DNA of 64,000 bases from Hyphomonadaceae bacterium (GCA_024742355.1 JANSYM010000001.1:62001-126000), one strand, 5' to 3'; shown: positions 46,233 to 56,174, counted from the first letter of the stretch. The notes: generated from the letters alone by a model not told the origin. Program-made: numbers and translations.

Positions 46233-46257
46233 GGATCAGTTGAAATCGTCCCGATCT

Positions 46258-47097
46258 CTATTCGTCGCCCTTGAACAGGATGACTTTCTGGTGCGGGAAT
46301 GGAATTTCGATCCCGGCCTCATCCAGCGCTTTCTTGACCATTTCCGGGACCGTAAAGCGGACGTCAAACCAGTGTTCGCCCTTTACGAACGGGCGCACCG
46401 CAAAATCGACGGAGCTGTCATTCAGGGTCGAGACGACAACGACCGGTTCCGGATCGTCGAGGATTTGCGGATGATCCTTGAAGACTTTCTTGATCACGTC
46501 ACGCGCCTTGTCGATGTCGGTGTCATAGGAGACACCAAAGGTCAGTTCGACACCGCGGATCGGATGATGGCTGTGATTGACGATCTGCTCGCCCCAGATC
46601 TTGCCATTCGGGATGATGATCTGCTGATGGTCGAAGGTGCGCAGGACTGTCGTGAACAGCGTGATCTCTTCGACATTGCCGAAATTGCCCGCCGCATCGA
46701 TAAAGTCGCCGACCTTGTAAGGCCGGAAGATCATCAGCATCACGCCCGCAGCAAGGTTCGACATCGCCCCCTGCAAGGCCAGACCGACCGCGAGACCTGC
46801 TGCACCCAGAAGCGCGACAATTGACGTTGTCTCGACACCAAAGCGGTTGAGCACCGCGATGATGACAAAGGCCAGAACGACATAGCGGACCAGACTTCCG
46901 AGGAAGTTGAACAGCGTGTCGTCGAGCGCTTCATATTTTTTGCCAATGCCGCGGACAACTGCGCCCATCCGGCCCGCAATCCAGAAACCGATGATCAAAA
47001 TCACCAGCGCGATCAGCACATTCGTGGCGTTGGCGAGCACTGTGTCGGCATGACGTTCCATGCCCAGCGGCTCCAACAGATTCTCTAAGAATTCCAT
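46258..47097 (-). CDS. MscS-family mechanosensitive ion channel
   Basis: Small-conductance mechanosensitive channel of 279 aa in the inner membrane. It shows three hydrophobic segments (VLIALVILIIGFWIAGRMG; YVVLAFVIIAVLNRFG; ALLGAAGLAVGLALQGAMSNLAAGVMLM, the Gly/Ala-packed pore helix), then the beta domain (FRPYKVGDFIDAAGNFGNVEEITLFTTVLRTFD; IIIPNGKIW) and the C-terminal cytoplasmic alpha/beta domain (GVSYDTDIDKARDVIKKV). Length and motifs are usual for MscS. It protects against hypo-osmotic shock. ATG 47097 follows GGGGG. Confidence 0.95.
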   Translation of the reverse strand: MEFLENLLEPLGMERHADTVLANATNVLIALVILIIGFWIAGRMGAVVRGIGKKYEALDDTLFNFLGSLVRYVVLAFVIIAVLNRFGVETTSIVALLGAAGLAVGLALQGAMSNLAAGVMLMIFRPYKVGDFIDAAGNFGNVEEITLFTTVLRTFDHQQIIIPNGKIWGEQIVNHSHHPIRGVELTFGVSYDTDIDKARDVIKKVFKDHPQILDDPEPVVVVSTLNDSSVDFAVRPFVKGEHWFDVRFTVPEMVKKALDEAGIEIPFPHQKVILFKGDE

Positions 47098-47303
47098 ATG
47101 AAACAAACCCCCTTTTTTTGTTCAATGATGCGCGCCAGCACCCAGGCCACGCGCATAAGTGAGTTTAAGGGCGGAGGAATTCAATCGGCAAGAGGGCGGC
47201 TGGAATTGCCTCACAAGCCGCGCCAGTATTGCGTTTTCGTAATACACGAACGGGGTTTCAAACCGTAAGCTGCGGCAACGCCGACCTGCACAGGGGAGAC
47301 ATC

Positions 47304-48833
47304 ATGCGCGTATTTTCTGCCCTCTCGGGCCTGTTCTCGCTGGCATTACTCTCTGCATGTGGTGGCGGCGGTGGCACCGGATCTGGCACCCTCGCGAATA
47401 TCGCCCCTGTGTTCAGTTCCAGCGCCAGTGTCAGCATTGCCGAGAACAGTGTCGGCGTGATCTATACCGCCAATGCCAGTGACGGGAATGGCGATACGGT
47501 CACGATCAGCATTGCGGGCGGGCCGGATGCCGGCGTCGTCACGCTCAATGCCGCCAGCGGCGGGATTTCCTTCACGGCCAGTGTCGATTTCGAAAACCCC
47601 TCTGATGCCAATGGTGACAATGTCTACGAAGTGACGCTCGAAGCCCGCGATGGCCGCGGCGGTGTCGCGACGCTCAACCTGCAGATCACAGTGACAGATG
47701 TTGCCGACACTATTGCCGTCCGGCGAGTTGGGACCGGGTTAGTACAGCCCCTCGGCCTCGTCGCCCTGCCGGATGGCTCCGGCCGCGTTCTGGTGCTCCA
47801 GAAAGGCGGCCGCATTCGCGTTCTGGACCCGGAAACGGGCAATATAGACAGTGTCGATTTTCTGGACGTGTCAGCCACGATCTCCACCGCCGGAGAAGGC
47901 GGCCTGCTCGGGCTCGCGCTATCGCCGAGCTTCGCTACGGATCGCACCCTGTTCATCAATGTCACCAACAATTCCGGCGATTCCGAAATCCGCCGGCTTC
48001 AAACCTTCTCGGGATCGCTGGACCAGGTCGACGCCTCGACCTCGGACGTGATCCTCACCATCGGCCAGCCGGATACCAATCACAATGCCGGGTGGATCGG
48101 GTTTGACGGGTCCGGCTTCCTGATCATCCCGATGGGCGATGGCGGCGGCGGCGGTGATCCCAGCGATTTTGCCCAGAACACGCAAACCCTGCTCGGCAAG
48201 GTCTCGCGCATCGATGTGTCCAGCGATGATTTCCCCAGCGATGCGTTGCGCGATTATGCAATCCCGGCTGGCAACACATTCACCGACCCAGCCAATGGCC
48301 TGCCGGAGATCTTCGCCGTCGGGCTGCGCAATCCGTTCCAGTCAAGTTTTGATCCGATCAGCGGCGATCTGTTGATTGGCGATGTCGGCGAGGCCGCCAT
48401 CGAAGAGATCAATCGCCTGCCCATGAGCGATAGCAGCTTCAATTTCGGCTGGGCGGTGCGCGAAGGCACGGCCTTTTTCAAGGGGCCGGACCAACCTGAA
48501 TTTACCCCGCCTGTGGCTGAATACCCCCGCGGCACCGGTCCGCGCGAGGGGCGTTCGGTAACCGGCGGCCTGGTCTATCAGGGCCCCGTCGAAGCCTTGC
48601 AGGACACCTATATTTTCGGTGACTTTATCAGCGACAATATCTGGGGCATCCCGGTTACCGATCTGATCAACGGACAGACCATCGCTGCCAGCGAATTCAT
48701 GCTTTTGAACAGTGACTTCGTGCCGGATCAGGGCAGCCTGACCTCGATTGCTGCCTTCGGCACCGATGAGACGGGCAATCTCTACATCGTTTCCCTGGGG
48801 GGCGACGTGTTCCGCATGGAAGCCGGAAACTGA
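47304..48833 (+). CDS. PQQ-type sugar dehydrogenase lipoprotein with cadherin-like domain
   Basis: A 509-aa exported protein. MRVFSALSGLFSLALLSAC is a lipoprotein signal (lipobox LLSAC) followed by a glycine run. Residues about 30–135 form a cadherin-like/Ig-like domain (SVSIAENSVGVIYTANASDGNGDTV). The remainder is the soluble glucose/sorbosone dehydrogenase beta-propeller (GLVQPLGLVALPDGSGRVLV; GEGGLLGLALSPSF; DTNHNAGWIGF; GLRNPFQSSFDPISGDLLIGDVG). PQQ- and calcium-dependent sugar oxidation in the periplasm is the family role; the substrate is unknown. GGGGAG precedes the ATG. Confidence 0.9.
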   Translation: MRVFSALSGLFSLALLSACGGGGGTGSGTLANIAPVFSSSASVSIAENSVGVIYTANASDGNGDTVTISIAGGPDAGVVTLNAASGGISFTASVDFENPSDANGDNVYEVTLEARDGRGGVATLNLQITVTDVADTIAVRRVGTGLVQPLGLVALPDGSGRVLVLQKGGRIRVLDPETGNIDSVDFLDVSATISTAGEGGLLGLALSPSFATDRTLFINVTNNSGDSEIRRLQTFSGSLDQVDASTSDVILTIGQPDTNHNAGWIGFDGSGFLIIPMGDGGGGGDPSDFAQNTQTLLGKVSRIDVSSDDFPSDALRDYAIPAGNTFTDPANGLPEIFAVGLRNPFQSSFDPISGDLLIGDVGEAAIEEINRLPMSDSSFNFGWAVREGTAFFKGPDQPEFTPPVAEYPRGTGPREGRSVTGGLVYQGPVEALQDTYIFGDFISDNIWGIPVTDLINGQTIAASEFMLLNSDFVPDQGSLTSIAAFGTDETGNLYIVSLGGDVFRMEAGN

Positions 48834-48848
48834 TATTCCAGAATCGAA

Positions 48849-48874
48849 AAGGGCGAGCCAATCGGCTCGCCCTT
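48849..48874. terminator. Rho-independent terminator between convergent genes
   Basis: An 11-bp perfect stem (AAGGGCGAGCC at 48849–48859, GGCTCGCCCTT at 48864–48874) with a four-base loop, between the convergent sugar dehydrogenase and aldehyde dehydrogenase genes, serving both. Confidence 0.8.
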
Positions 48875-48896
48875 CGAATTTGGATGTGGGTAAGAT

Positions 48897-50324
48897 CTAG
48901 GCGGCGGCGCCCATAACGGCTTTCACTTCGAGGAATTCCTCAAATCCGTGATCGCCCCACTCGCGGCCATTGCCCGACTGTTTGTAGCCGCCAAATGGCG
49001 CTGTGAAGTCTGGACCCTGGCCATTGACCTGGATCTGACCGGCGCGGATACGATTGGCCACCTGAGCCGCTTCAGCCGGTTCGCCCTGGACATAGCCGGC
49101 AAGGCCATACTCGGTGTCATTCGCCATCTCGACGGCCTCATCGACGCTGTCATAAGGGATCATGACGAGGACCGGTCCGAAGATTTCTTCGCGGGCAATC
49201 GTCATGTCATTGGTGACATCGGCAAACACGGTTGGACGGGCAAAATAGCCGCGATTGAGGCCTTCCGGACGGCCAGTGCCGCCAGCCACGAGCGTGGCGC
49301 CCTCGTCGATGCCTTTCTGGATCAGGTCCTGAACCTTGGCATATTGGTTGCCGTTCGAGATGGGGCCAATGGCGCCTTTGTCGGCGTCACGCGGCATTTG
49401 CACTTTTACCGCTTCGGCTGCGGCCTTGGCGATCGCCTTGGCTTCTTCATTCTTGCCGCGTGGGACAAACATCCGGCTTGGCGCGTTACAGGACTGGCCA
49501 GAATTGGTCATCATCTGCATGACGCCGCCACCGACAGCCTTTTGCAGATCGGCACTTGGCAGAACAATGTTTGGCGACTTGCCGCCCAGCTCCTGCGCGA
49601 CGCGCTTCACGGTCGGTGCAGCAGCCTGCGCGACCAGGATACCAGCGCGGGTGGAGCCGGTGAAGCTCATCATGTCGACATCCGGGTGGCCGGACAGATG
49701 CGCGCCGACGCTCGGGCCGTCACCATTGACCAGGTTAAAGACGCCAGGCGGGACGCCCGCTTCATGCATGACTTCGGTGAAGATCATCGCGTTCAGCGGT
49801 GAGATCTCGGACGGCTTCAGCACCATTGTGCAGCCAGCCGCGATCGCCGGTGCGACTTTGCAGGTGATCTGGTTGAGTGGCCAGTTCCACGGCGTGATGA
49901 AGCCGCAAACACCGATCGGTTCCTTGCGCAACAGGGTGGTGCCGCGTTGCTCTTCGAACTCATAATTGCGCAGGATTTGCGCCATGGTTGCGACGTGCCC
50001 CATGCCGGCCGGGACCTGCGCCGCATTGGCGAGCCACATTGGTGCGCCCATTTCGTCGGAAATCGCTTCGGCCATGTCACCCATGCGGGCCTGGATGCCT
50101 GCGGTGATCTTGTCGAGCAGGTCAGCACGATACTCGACGCTGGTCTGAGAGAAGCTCGGAAAGGCCGCCTTGGCGGCGGCGACCGCCTTGTCGACGTCTG
50201 CGGACGAGCCGAGAGAGATTTTCGCAAACGGCTCTTCGGTGGCCGGGTTCTCGACGTCGAGCGTACGTGGCTGGGCCGGGTCGACCCATTCGCCATTAAT
50301 GTAGAATTGAAGATACTCTTTCAT
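48897..50324 (-). CDS. NAD(P)-dependent aldehyde dehydrogenase
   Basis: A 475-aa enzyme of the aldehyde dehydrogenase superfamily that oxidises aldehydes to acids. It shows FITPWNWPLNQI (cofactor site), KPSEISPLNAM, SFTGSTRAG, the general-base glutamate in QELGGKSPNIV and the catalytic cysteine in TNSGQSCNAPSRMF, plus the C-terminal GGYKQSGNGREWG. The gene stands alone with no operon partner and a large spacer (136 bp) before the HerA-like gene. The substrate is not predictable. Confidence 0.94.
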   Translation of the reverse strand: MKEYLQFYINGEWVDPAQPRTLDVENPATEEPFAKISLGSSADVDKAVAAAKAAFPSFSQTSVEYRADLLDKITAGIQARMGDMAEAISDEMGAPMWLANAAQVPAGMGHVATMAQILRNYEFEEQRGTTLLRKEPIGVCGFITPWNWPLNQITCKVAPAIAAGCTMVLKPSEISPLNAMIFTEVMHEAGVPPGVFNLVNGDGPSVGAHLSGHPDVDMMSFTGSTRAGILVAQAAAPTVKRVAQELGGKSPNIVLPSADLQKAVGGGVMQMMTNSGQSCNAPSRMFVPRGKNEEAKAIAKAAAEAVKVQMPRDADKGAIGPISNGNQYAKVQDLIQKGIDEGATLVAGGTGRPEGLNRGYFARPTVFADVTNDMTIAREEIFGPVLVMIPYDSVDEAVEMANDTEYGLAGYVQGEPAEAAQVANRIRAGQIQVNGQGPDFTAPFGGYKQSGNGREWGDHGFEEFLEVKAVMGAAA

Positions 50325-50460
50325 GGCTTGCGCCTCCCGTTACCTGTTCTCGTTTCCGGGCGCGTTTCAGAAGCTGACACGCGCGTCAGGTTTTATTTAA
50401 GCACAGCACGCGCCCGTGGAAAGACCACACGCGGCGGAAACATCCTGATTTAAACGTGAT

Positions 50461-51996
50461 CTAGCGGCGACGGCCGCCAAGAATGCCGCGCAGGACGTAA
50501 TCTGTGATCCGGCGGGTGATCGTTCTTGTAGCGGTGTTGACCGCGCGTTCGGTCGTGGTCATGCGGGTTGAGCGGCGCCGGGTCGGTTTCTTCTTTTTTG
50601 TCCGCGCCTTTTTCTTTTCCAGCTCGCGCTGGGCGTCCATCTCTTCCTTGGCGAGTTTTTCAGCGGCCTTCGCCGCCTCTTCTTCCCGTTTGAGCAGGAT
50701 TTCGTAAGCCGACTCACGATCAATCGCCTCATCGTACAAGCCAGCCACAGGGCTGTTCTTCATCTCGGCCTTGCGTTCCTCGTCCGTGGCCGGGCCAAGT
50801 CGTGAGCTTGGCGGGCGAACCAGTGTGCGCTGGACCACGCCGGGCGCGCCCTTCTCGTCCAGCGTGGACACCAGGGCCTCACCGACGCCGAGATCGGTGA
50901 TCACCTCCTCAGCGTCGAAGGCCGGGTTCTCGCGGAATGAGTCGGCGGCGGCGCGCACGCCCTTTCGCTCCGACGGCGTATAGGCGCGCAAGGCATGCTG
51001 GATGCGATTTCCGAGCTGCGCCAGGACACTGTCCGGCAGGTCGCGCGGGTTCTGGGTCACGAAGAATACACCGACGCCTTTGGACCGGATCAGTCGGACC
51101 ACTTGTTCGATTTTCTCAAGCAAGGCCCGCGGCGCGTCATTGAACAGCAGGTGGGCTTCATCAAAGAAGAAGACCATTTTCGGTTTGTCGGGATCGCCGA
51201 CCTCAGGCAGGTCCTCGAACAATTGCGACAACAGCCAAAGCAGGAAGGTGGAATACAGGCGCGGACTGTTGATCAGCCGGGTCGAGTCGAGAATGTTGAC
51301 GATGCCGCGGCCATCGCGCGTCGTGCGCATGAAGTCCTTCAGGTCGAGCGCCGGTTCGCCAAAAAAGGCCTCCGCGCCTTCCCGCTCCAGCACCAGCAGG
51401 CGGCGTTGTATGGCGCCAATACTGGCCGAGGCGACATTGCCATATTCGCGACTGATTGCAGTGCGCACCTCCTTGTCGCCCATATGGTTGAGCAGTTTGC
51501 GCAGGTCTTTCAGATCGAGCAGCAACATGCCTTCATCATCGGCATATTCGAAAGCGACGGTGAGCACGCCTTCCTGGGTTTCAGTGAGGTCCATCAGGCG
51601 CGACAACAGCAGAGGACCCATGTCGGAAATCGTGGTGCGCACCGGGTGGCCCTTGTCGCCGAATACGTCCCAGAAAACCGATGGCGTGGCGTCATAGCCG
51701 TAATCTTCAAAGCCGATTTTTTCGGCCCGCGAGATCAGTTTCGGATGCAGTTTGTGGTCGGGGCTGCCGGCGACGCAAATGCCCGACAGATCGCCTTTGA
51801 CATCGGCGCAGAAGACCGGGACGCCTTCGGCGGAAAACCCTTCGGCCAGGATTTGCAGCGTGACGGTCTTTCCGGTGCCGGTGGCGCCAGCGACGATGCC
51901 GTGGCGATTGGCGCGATTGAGCAGCAGTGCCTGGGCATCATTCGGCGTGCCGCCGCCATCCATGTCCGCGCCGCCAATAAAGATTCTGTCGCCCAT
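50461..51996 (-). CDS. DUF853/HerA-like ATPase (YjgR family)
   Basis: A 511-aa P-loop ATPase of the YjgR/DUF853 group, related to HerA/FtsK-type helicases. Walker A is GATGTGKTVTLQILAEG (near residue 45), Walker B is MVFFFDEAHLLF, followed by the sensor-like VFFVTQNPRDLPDSVLAQLGNRIQHALRA. The C-terminus is a charged coiled coil ending in a Lys/Arg-rich tail (EKKKARTKKKKPTRRR), possibly for nucleic acid binding. The family has no settled function. ATG 51996 (MGDRIFIGG) is chosen; eight more codons exist upstream. Confidence 0.88.
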   Translation of the reverse strand: MGDRIFIGGADMDGGGTPNDAQALLLNRANRHGIVAGATGTGKTVTLQILAEGFSAEGVPVFCADVKGDLSGICVAGSPDHKLHPKLISRAEKIGFEDYGYDATPSVFWDVFGDKGHPVRTTISDMGPLLLSRLMDLTETQEGVLTVAFEYADDEGMLLLDLKDLRKLLNHMGDKEVRTAISREYGNVASASIGAIQRRLLVLEREGAEAFFGEPALDLKDFMRTTRDGRGIVNILDSTRLINSPRLYSTFLLWLLSQLFEDLPEVGDPDKPKMVFFFDEAHLLFNDAPRALLEKIEQVVRLIRSKGVGVFFVTQNPRDLPDSVLAQLGNRIQHALRAYTPSERKGVRAAADSFRENPAFDAEEVITDLGVGEALVSTLDEKGAPGVVQRTLVRPPSSRLGPATDEERKAEMKNSPVAGLYDEAIDRESAYEILLKREEEAAKAAEKLAKEEMDAQRELEKKKARTKKKKPTRRRSTRMTTTERAVNTATRTITRRITDYVLRGILGGRRR

Positions 51997-52076
51997 TCCA
52001 CACTCCTTGATCGCCCGCAAACTACTGTGTTTGCAGGGCGGAGCAAGGGTCGAGATGTTGTGATCAGGGGCAGTCC

Positions 52077-52946
52077 TCAGGTCGCGGCGAGGTACAATTC
52101 CCCATCGCGCACCACCAGGTCCGGCGCTGCCGAAAGCGCGGCGCAGGCGCCGTCATTGCTCTCGCCGGTCTTCAGGTCGAACTTGTAGCCATGCCAGGGG
52201 CAGGTGATCCGGCCCTCGGAGTCCACATCGCTGTCCTGAAGAGGGCCGAGCTGGTGCGGGCAGACCGCGCTGTGGGCGATCCAGTCACCCTGCCAGTAGC
52301 GTACGCAATAGCGGCCCGTCGTCGTTTCGATTGTATAAGACTGCGCTGTGTCGAGCGTGGCCAGTGCGCCAACATGGATCTCGCCGGGCGCCGGTTTGCC
52401 CGCCCGCCAACGCGACCGGTCTTCCAGCGCCGATTGCCGGCCCTGCATCAAGTCGGTGTCCTCGTCATAGAGCGTCGCATACTGGTTTTGCATATAGCCG
52501 AGGATGGCGGCCGAAGCGGCGTCGTCACCAGGGGCTTCGGGCACGTAGAAACGGACATCAACTTGGATCTCATCATCGCTGAGCGTCGTCGCCTGGGTGT
52601 GGATTTCGATGCCTTCGCCGGGGCCATTGAACACGGTCGAGACCCAGTAATTCTTTTGCGCGTCGACCAGCAGGTCGAGCATTTGATAAGTCGGTTCCAT
52701 TGTGCCCGGCACGCCAATCCGCGCGCGCCAGCCCCAGTCGCCGCTATCGACCAGATCGATCGAGGCGAACGAGGACGGGTGCACATAGGGAAGATGCTCC
52801 CAGTCGTACGCATTCTCCATCATCCGGGCCATATTGGTCGGCAGGCGGCGGACATAATTGCCGAGATAATGCAGGCCCGAAATGCGGTCATAATCGATCG
52901 TATTTGTGCGCGCGTCGGCCTTGCCGCGTTCGAGATCAGTCAGCAT
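52077..52946 (-). CDS. Rieske non-heme iron protein with reversed domain order
   Basis: A 289-aa protein combining two parts of a Rieske oxygenase in the unusual order. Near the N-terminus D48-x2-H51-x4-H56 (NAYDWEHLPYVH) matches the mononuclear-iron motif of the catalytic alpha-subunit domain, followed by a helix-grip-like region. The Rieske [2Fe-2S] ligands come last: C229-P-H231 … C249-x2-H252 (CPHQLGPL; CPWHGYKF). In standard ring-hydroxylating oxygenases the Rieske domain is N-terminal. The start overlaps the end of the upstream esterase gene by 11 bases, so they are probably coupled. Substrate unknown. Confidence 0.75.
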   Translation of the reverse strand: MLTDLERGKADARTNTIDYDRISGLHYLGNYVRRLPTNMARMMENAYDWEHLPYVHPSSFASIDLVDSGDWGWRARIGVPGTMEPTYQMLDLLVDAQKNYWVSTVFNGPGEGIEIHTQATTLSDDEIQVDVRFYVPEAPGDDAASAAILGYMQNQYATLYDEDTDLMQGRQSALEDRSRWRAGKPAPGEIHVGALATLDTAQSYTIETTTGRYCVRYWQGDWIAHSAVCPHQLGPLQDSDVDSEGRITCPWHGYKFDLKTGESNDGACAALSAAPDLVVRDGELYLAAT

Positions 52947-53877
52947 CGTCAGGTCCTGTGCCGGTCAGTAAACCCTGCGTGTCCATCCACGCCATGAACT
53001 GATCGAACCAGCCATCAGCGGTGACGCCGCGTTTATAGCTGCCAAAGCCGTGTCCGCCATTCTGGTAATAATGCAGCTCGACCGGTGCGCCGGTCTGTTG
53101 CCAGGCATCGACCAGGCCGAATCCCTGTCCGGCAAACAGGCCGTCATCGGCCGCCAGCGCCGCGAACACTGGCGGCAGGGATGCAGGCAAAGACGTGGCC
53201 GTCATCGGACCGTAAATGTAGCCAATGAAATCTGCCTTCGGTGCCGTTTTCGCGTCAGCCGTGGTCACGCCGAGCGCCGTTATCGCTCCCGCGGAAAACC
53301 CGACCATGCCGACCTTGTCGGCGTCAAAGCCCCATTCATCCGCCCGGCTGCGCACCAGGTCGAGAGCGGCCTGCGCATCCGCAACCGCGAACGGAATGCC
53401 GCCGCGGATATCGATCTGCTCTTCTCCGGGCTGCGGCGCAAACAGACGGCTCATATGCGCCTGAAAGCCCTCAGCGTCTTCGGGGGTCTGCATGACGCGG
53501 TATTTCAAAACGAAGGCAGCAACCCCGCGCTCGGCCAGCCAGTCAGCAATCGGATAGCCCTCATTGTCCATGGAGACGAATTGGAAGCCGCCGCCCGGAA
53601 CGACGATGACCGCCGCGCGCGTCTGTTCGGGATCGTCTGGCAGCACCGGCAACAGGGTCGGGTGGGTCACATTGGCCGCCCAGCGCTCGGTGCCGATATC
53701 GAACCAGGTCTCGGTCTGCGCCGCGTCTTCAGAGCCTGGCGCCGGGCCATCATAGAGCGCGATTGCGGCTTCGTCCTGCTGCACGGGAACCTGCTTCATG
53801 CCGCCTCCATCCTGCGCCACTCCGGGCATCGCCGCCAGCGTCATTGCAAACAGAGCACTGAATAATTTGTTCCGCAT
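52936..53877 (-). CDS. Secreted alpha/beta hydrolase (acetyl-xylan-esterase/BD-FAE-like)
   Basis: A 313-aa exported alpha/beta hydrolase. MRNKLFSALFAMTLAAMPGVAQ is a Sec signal peptide. The fold shows the oxyanion loop VVPGGGFQFVSMDNEG, the nucleophile elbow GFSAGAITA, the acid near ALAADDGLF and the histidine in NGGHGFGSY, as in bifunctional or acetyl xylan esterases. A periplasmic or secreted esterase role on polysaccharide-linked esters is plausible. It is upstream of the Rieske gene on the same strand and overlaps it. Confidence 0.88.
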   Translation of the reverse strand: MRNKLFSALFAMTLAAMPGVAQDGGGMKQVPVQQDEAAIALYDGPAPGSEDAAQTETWFDIGTERWAANVTHPTLLPVLPDDPEQTRAAVIVVPGGGFQFVSMDNEGYPIADWLAERGVAAFVLKYRVMQTPEDAEGFQAHMSRLFAPQPGEEQIDIRGGIPFAVADAQAALDLVRSRADEWGFDADKVGMVGFSAGAITALGVTTADAKTAPKADFIGYIYGPMTATSLPASLPPVFAALAADDGLFAGQGFGLVDAWQQTGAPVELHYYQNGGHGFGSYKRGVTADGWFDQFMAWMDTQGLLTGTGPDDAD

Positions 53878-53907
53878 CCTCGCCTCCCAAAACTTGTCTG
53901 GGATGAG

Positions 53908-55263
53908 CTATAGCACGCGTCCGAACAAATCATATGCGTCGGCGTTCACGATCTCGGCAGAGACGATATTGCCGGCCTGCAGCGGTGTTTCAGAGGTCAG
54001 ATAGACGAGCCCATCCACCTCTGGCGCGTCAGCCTTGGAACGGGCGAGATACTGCCCCGCTTCTTCGGTCGGGCCATCGACGATGACATCCTGCACGGTC
54101 CCGATCTGGGCTTCGGCGCGGTCCGCCGAGACAGCCGCCTGGGCTTCCATGAACCGGTGCCAGCGCTCTTCCTTGACCTCTTCCGGCACATGTCCGGGCA
54201 AGTCGCGGCTATCGGCGTGGACGACATTCTCATATTTGAAACAGCCAGCGCGATCGATCTTCGCTTGGCGGATGAAATCGAGCAGGATTTCGAAATCCTC
54301 TTCCGTCTCGCCCGGGAAGCCCACAATGAACGTGGAGCGAATGGCAAGGTCCGGCACGTCGCGGCGCCATTGCTGGATGCGCTCAAGCACGCGGTCCTGC
54401 TTGGCCGGGCGCTTCATCGCCTTCAGGACATTGGCACTGGCATGCTGGAACGGGATGTCGAGATAGGGCGTGATCGCGCCGTCCGCCATGAGCGGGATGA
54501 CTTTGTCGACATGCGGATAGGGATAAACATAGTGCAGCCGCGTCCACACGCCGAGCGAGGACAGGCCACGGGCGAGGTCGAGGAAGCGGGTTTCATAGTC
54601 CGCGCCCTTCCAGGTCTGCGGCGCGTATTTGACATCGAGGCCATAGGCGCTGGTGTCCTGGCTGATGACCAGCAGCTCCTTGACGCCGGCCCGGACCAAT
54701 TGCTCGGCCTCGGTCAGCACATGATGGATCGGGCGCGAGACCAGATCGCCGCGCAGTTTCGGGATGATGCAGAAGCTGCAGCGATTGTTGCAGCCTTCGG
54801 AAATCTTCAAATAGGCGTAATGGCGCGGGGTCAGGCGCAGGCCGCTTTCCGGGACCAGGTCCTGATGCGGATTGTGCGGCGGCGTCAGGTGCGTGTGCAC
54901 CGCGTCCATGACCTGCTCATATTGATGCGGGCCTGTGACCGCGAGCACTTTCGGGTGGGCCTTTTCGATCACGTCCGGCTCGGCGCCAAGGCAGCCGGTG
55001 ACAATCACCTTGCCATTCGCCTCAATCGCTTCCCCGATGGCGTCGAGGCTTTCATCGCGGGCGCTGTCGAGGAAGCCGCACGTATTGACCAGGACCAGGT
55101 CGGCGCCGGCATAATCGGGGCTGATCTTATAGCCTTCGGCGCGCAGGCGCGTGACAATGCGCTCGGAATCCACCAGCGCTTTCGGGCAGCCAAGCGAAAC
55201 GAGGCCGACTTTCGGGATGGCATTGGGCTTGATCGGGGCCGGGCGGTCGAGGGTGGTCGTCAT
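53908..55263 (-). CDS. rimO: Ribosomal protein S12 methylthiotransferase RimO
   Basis: Radical-SAM enzyme that adds a methylthio group to aspartate 89 of ribosomal protein S12. The 451-aa protein has the N-terminal cluster-binding UPF0004 domain ([37 protein letters not shown]), the radical-SAM motif [18 protein letters not shown] and the C-terminal TRAM domain ([11 protein letters not shown]). RimO rather than MiaB is indicated by the [12 protein letters not shown] and IPKLRGD sequences. It is divergent from the small membrane-protein gene. Confidence 0.96.
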   Translation of the reverse strand: MTTTLDRPAPIKPNAIPKVGLVSLGCPKALVDSERIVTRLRAEGYKISPDYAGADLVLVNTCGFLDSARDESLDAIGEAIEANGKVIVTGCLGAEPDVIEKAHPKVLAVTGPHQYEQVMDAVHTHLTPPHNPHQDLVPESGLRLTPRHYAYLKISEGCNNRCSFCIIPKLRGDLVSRPIHHVLTEAEQLVRAGVKELLVISQDTSAYGLDVKYAPQTWKGADYETRFLDLARGLSSLGVWTRLHYVYPYPHVDKVIPLMADGAITPYLDIPFQHASANVLKAMKRPAKQDRVLERIQQWRRDVPDLAIRSTFIVGFPGETEEDFEILLDFIRQAKIDRAGCFKYENVVHADSRDLPGHVPEEVKEERWHRFMEAQAAVSADRAEAQIGTVQDVIVDGPTEEAGQYLARSKADAPEVDGLVYLTSETPLQAGNIVSAEIVNADAYDLFGRVL

Positions 55264-55311
55264 GGCCGCGCTGTTATAGGTTTCGCGTGGATTTGAAAAG
55301 GAGCGCTGATC

Positions 55312-55713
55312 ATGGCGGATGCCCCAAAGGCCCCGGACCCCTCAAGCCTGTGGACGATTGCGGCGATTGCCGGCGTGATTGGCCTCGGCACGGGCGCGGC
55401 GTTCTGGAACCAGATCGAAGCCGGGGGCGGCATGGGCTGGGTCGGCTGGCTGATCATCATTATGCTGGCGATCATTGCCTATTCGATCAGCTTCTATTTC
55501 GGACATCGCTTCTTCGAGGATTCCCTCGACCAATATATCGTCTCCGACACGTTCAAGAAGAAACATGGCTGGATCGACCTGGAGACCGAGACCCGCGAGA
55601 GCGGGGATGAGAATGTCGATGGCTGGGTCGCGCACTACAAGTTCATCCGCATCATGTTCGCGATGGGATTACTGCCGCTGATCGCCTGTATCTACCTGTT
55701 CTGGTTCGCTTAG
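55312..55713 (+). CDS. Small membrane protein of unknown function
   Basis: A 133-aa protein with three hydrophobic segments: [40 protein letters not shown] and [19 protein letters not shown] at the very end. Between the second and third is a soluble stretch ([41 protein letters not shown]). I do not recognise the family. AAGGAG precedes the ATG. Its stop overlaps that of the convergent phosphatase gene. Confidence 0.75.
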   Translation: MADAPKAPDPSSLWTIAAIAGVIGLGTGAAFWNQIEAGGGMGWVGWLIIIMLAIIAYSISFYFGHRFFEDSLDQYIVSDTFKKKHGWIDLETETRESGDENVDGWVAHYKFIRIMFAMGLLPLIACIYLFWFA

Positions 55714-56171
55714 GCGGGCTGGATCGCTTGCCAGTTCTGGAACTTGCGCTCGGCGAGCGCCAGCCGGTCTTCCCCGACCTGGTCTGAGGTCACCGGCCGC
55801 AGCGTGGCCACCTCAGCCGAGGCCGCGTCGGCGGAAAAGCCGCGATAGCGCAGTAGCAGATAAACTACGAAACCGGTGCGATGAATGCCCGCCGAACAAT
55901 GAAGGTAAATCACTGCGTCTTCATCAGCGCGCGCAATCTCGTCATAGAGCAGGAACAGGGCGGAGAGATCGACCTCGTCCAGGGTTTCGATATGACCGCC
56001 ATCGATCGGAAAATGATGCCAGACCGCGCCAATGGCGTGTGCAATCCTCTTGACGCTGTCGGGCTGTTCTCGCGGCGACAGCAAGGTCAGCATGTGCGTG
56101 ACGCCTTGCGCCTGAATGGCGTCTTTGGATTTCTTGCCCGGCCGCGGGCCCAGAATGAGTTGGGCAGTCAT
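55710..56171 (-). CDS. Dual-specificity/tyrosine phosphatase-like protein
   Basis: A 153-aa phosphatase with the catalytic CX5R motif in YLHCSAGIHRTGFVVYLLLRY (Cys–Arg) and the general-acid region before it (FPIDGGHIETLDEVDL). This is the fold of dual-specificity phosphatases and atypical lipid phosphatases. The substrate is unknown. It is downstream of the DUF427 gene on the same strand, three bases apart. Confidence 0.85.
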   Translation of the reverse strand: MTAQLILGPRPGKKSKDAIQAQGVTHMLTLLSPREQPDSVKRIAHAIGAVWHHFPIDGGHIETLDEVDLSALFLLYDEIARADEDAVIYLHCSAGIHRTGFVVYLLLRYRGFSADAASAEVATLRPVTSDQVGEDRLALAERKFQNWQAIQPA

Positions 56172-56174
56172 AAC

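Noticed and set aside
46041..46240. Possible small RNA ending in the strong plus-strand hairpin and T-run
   Set aside because: No convincing promoter was found, and the hairpin is well placed as terminator of the minus-strand MscS gene. RNA data could reopen this.
50995..52188. 397-codon open frame opposite the HerA-like gene
   Set aside because: Shadow frame; the minus-strand protein has complete Walker motifs and the plus-strand translation has none.
54157..55296. 379-codon open frame opposite rimO
   Set aside because: Shadow of rimO, which has all radical-SAM and TRAM motifs.
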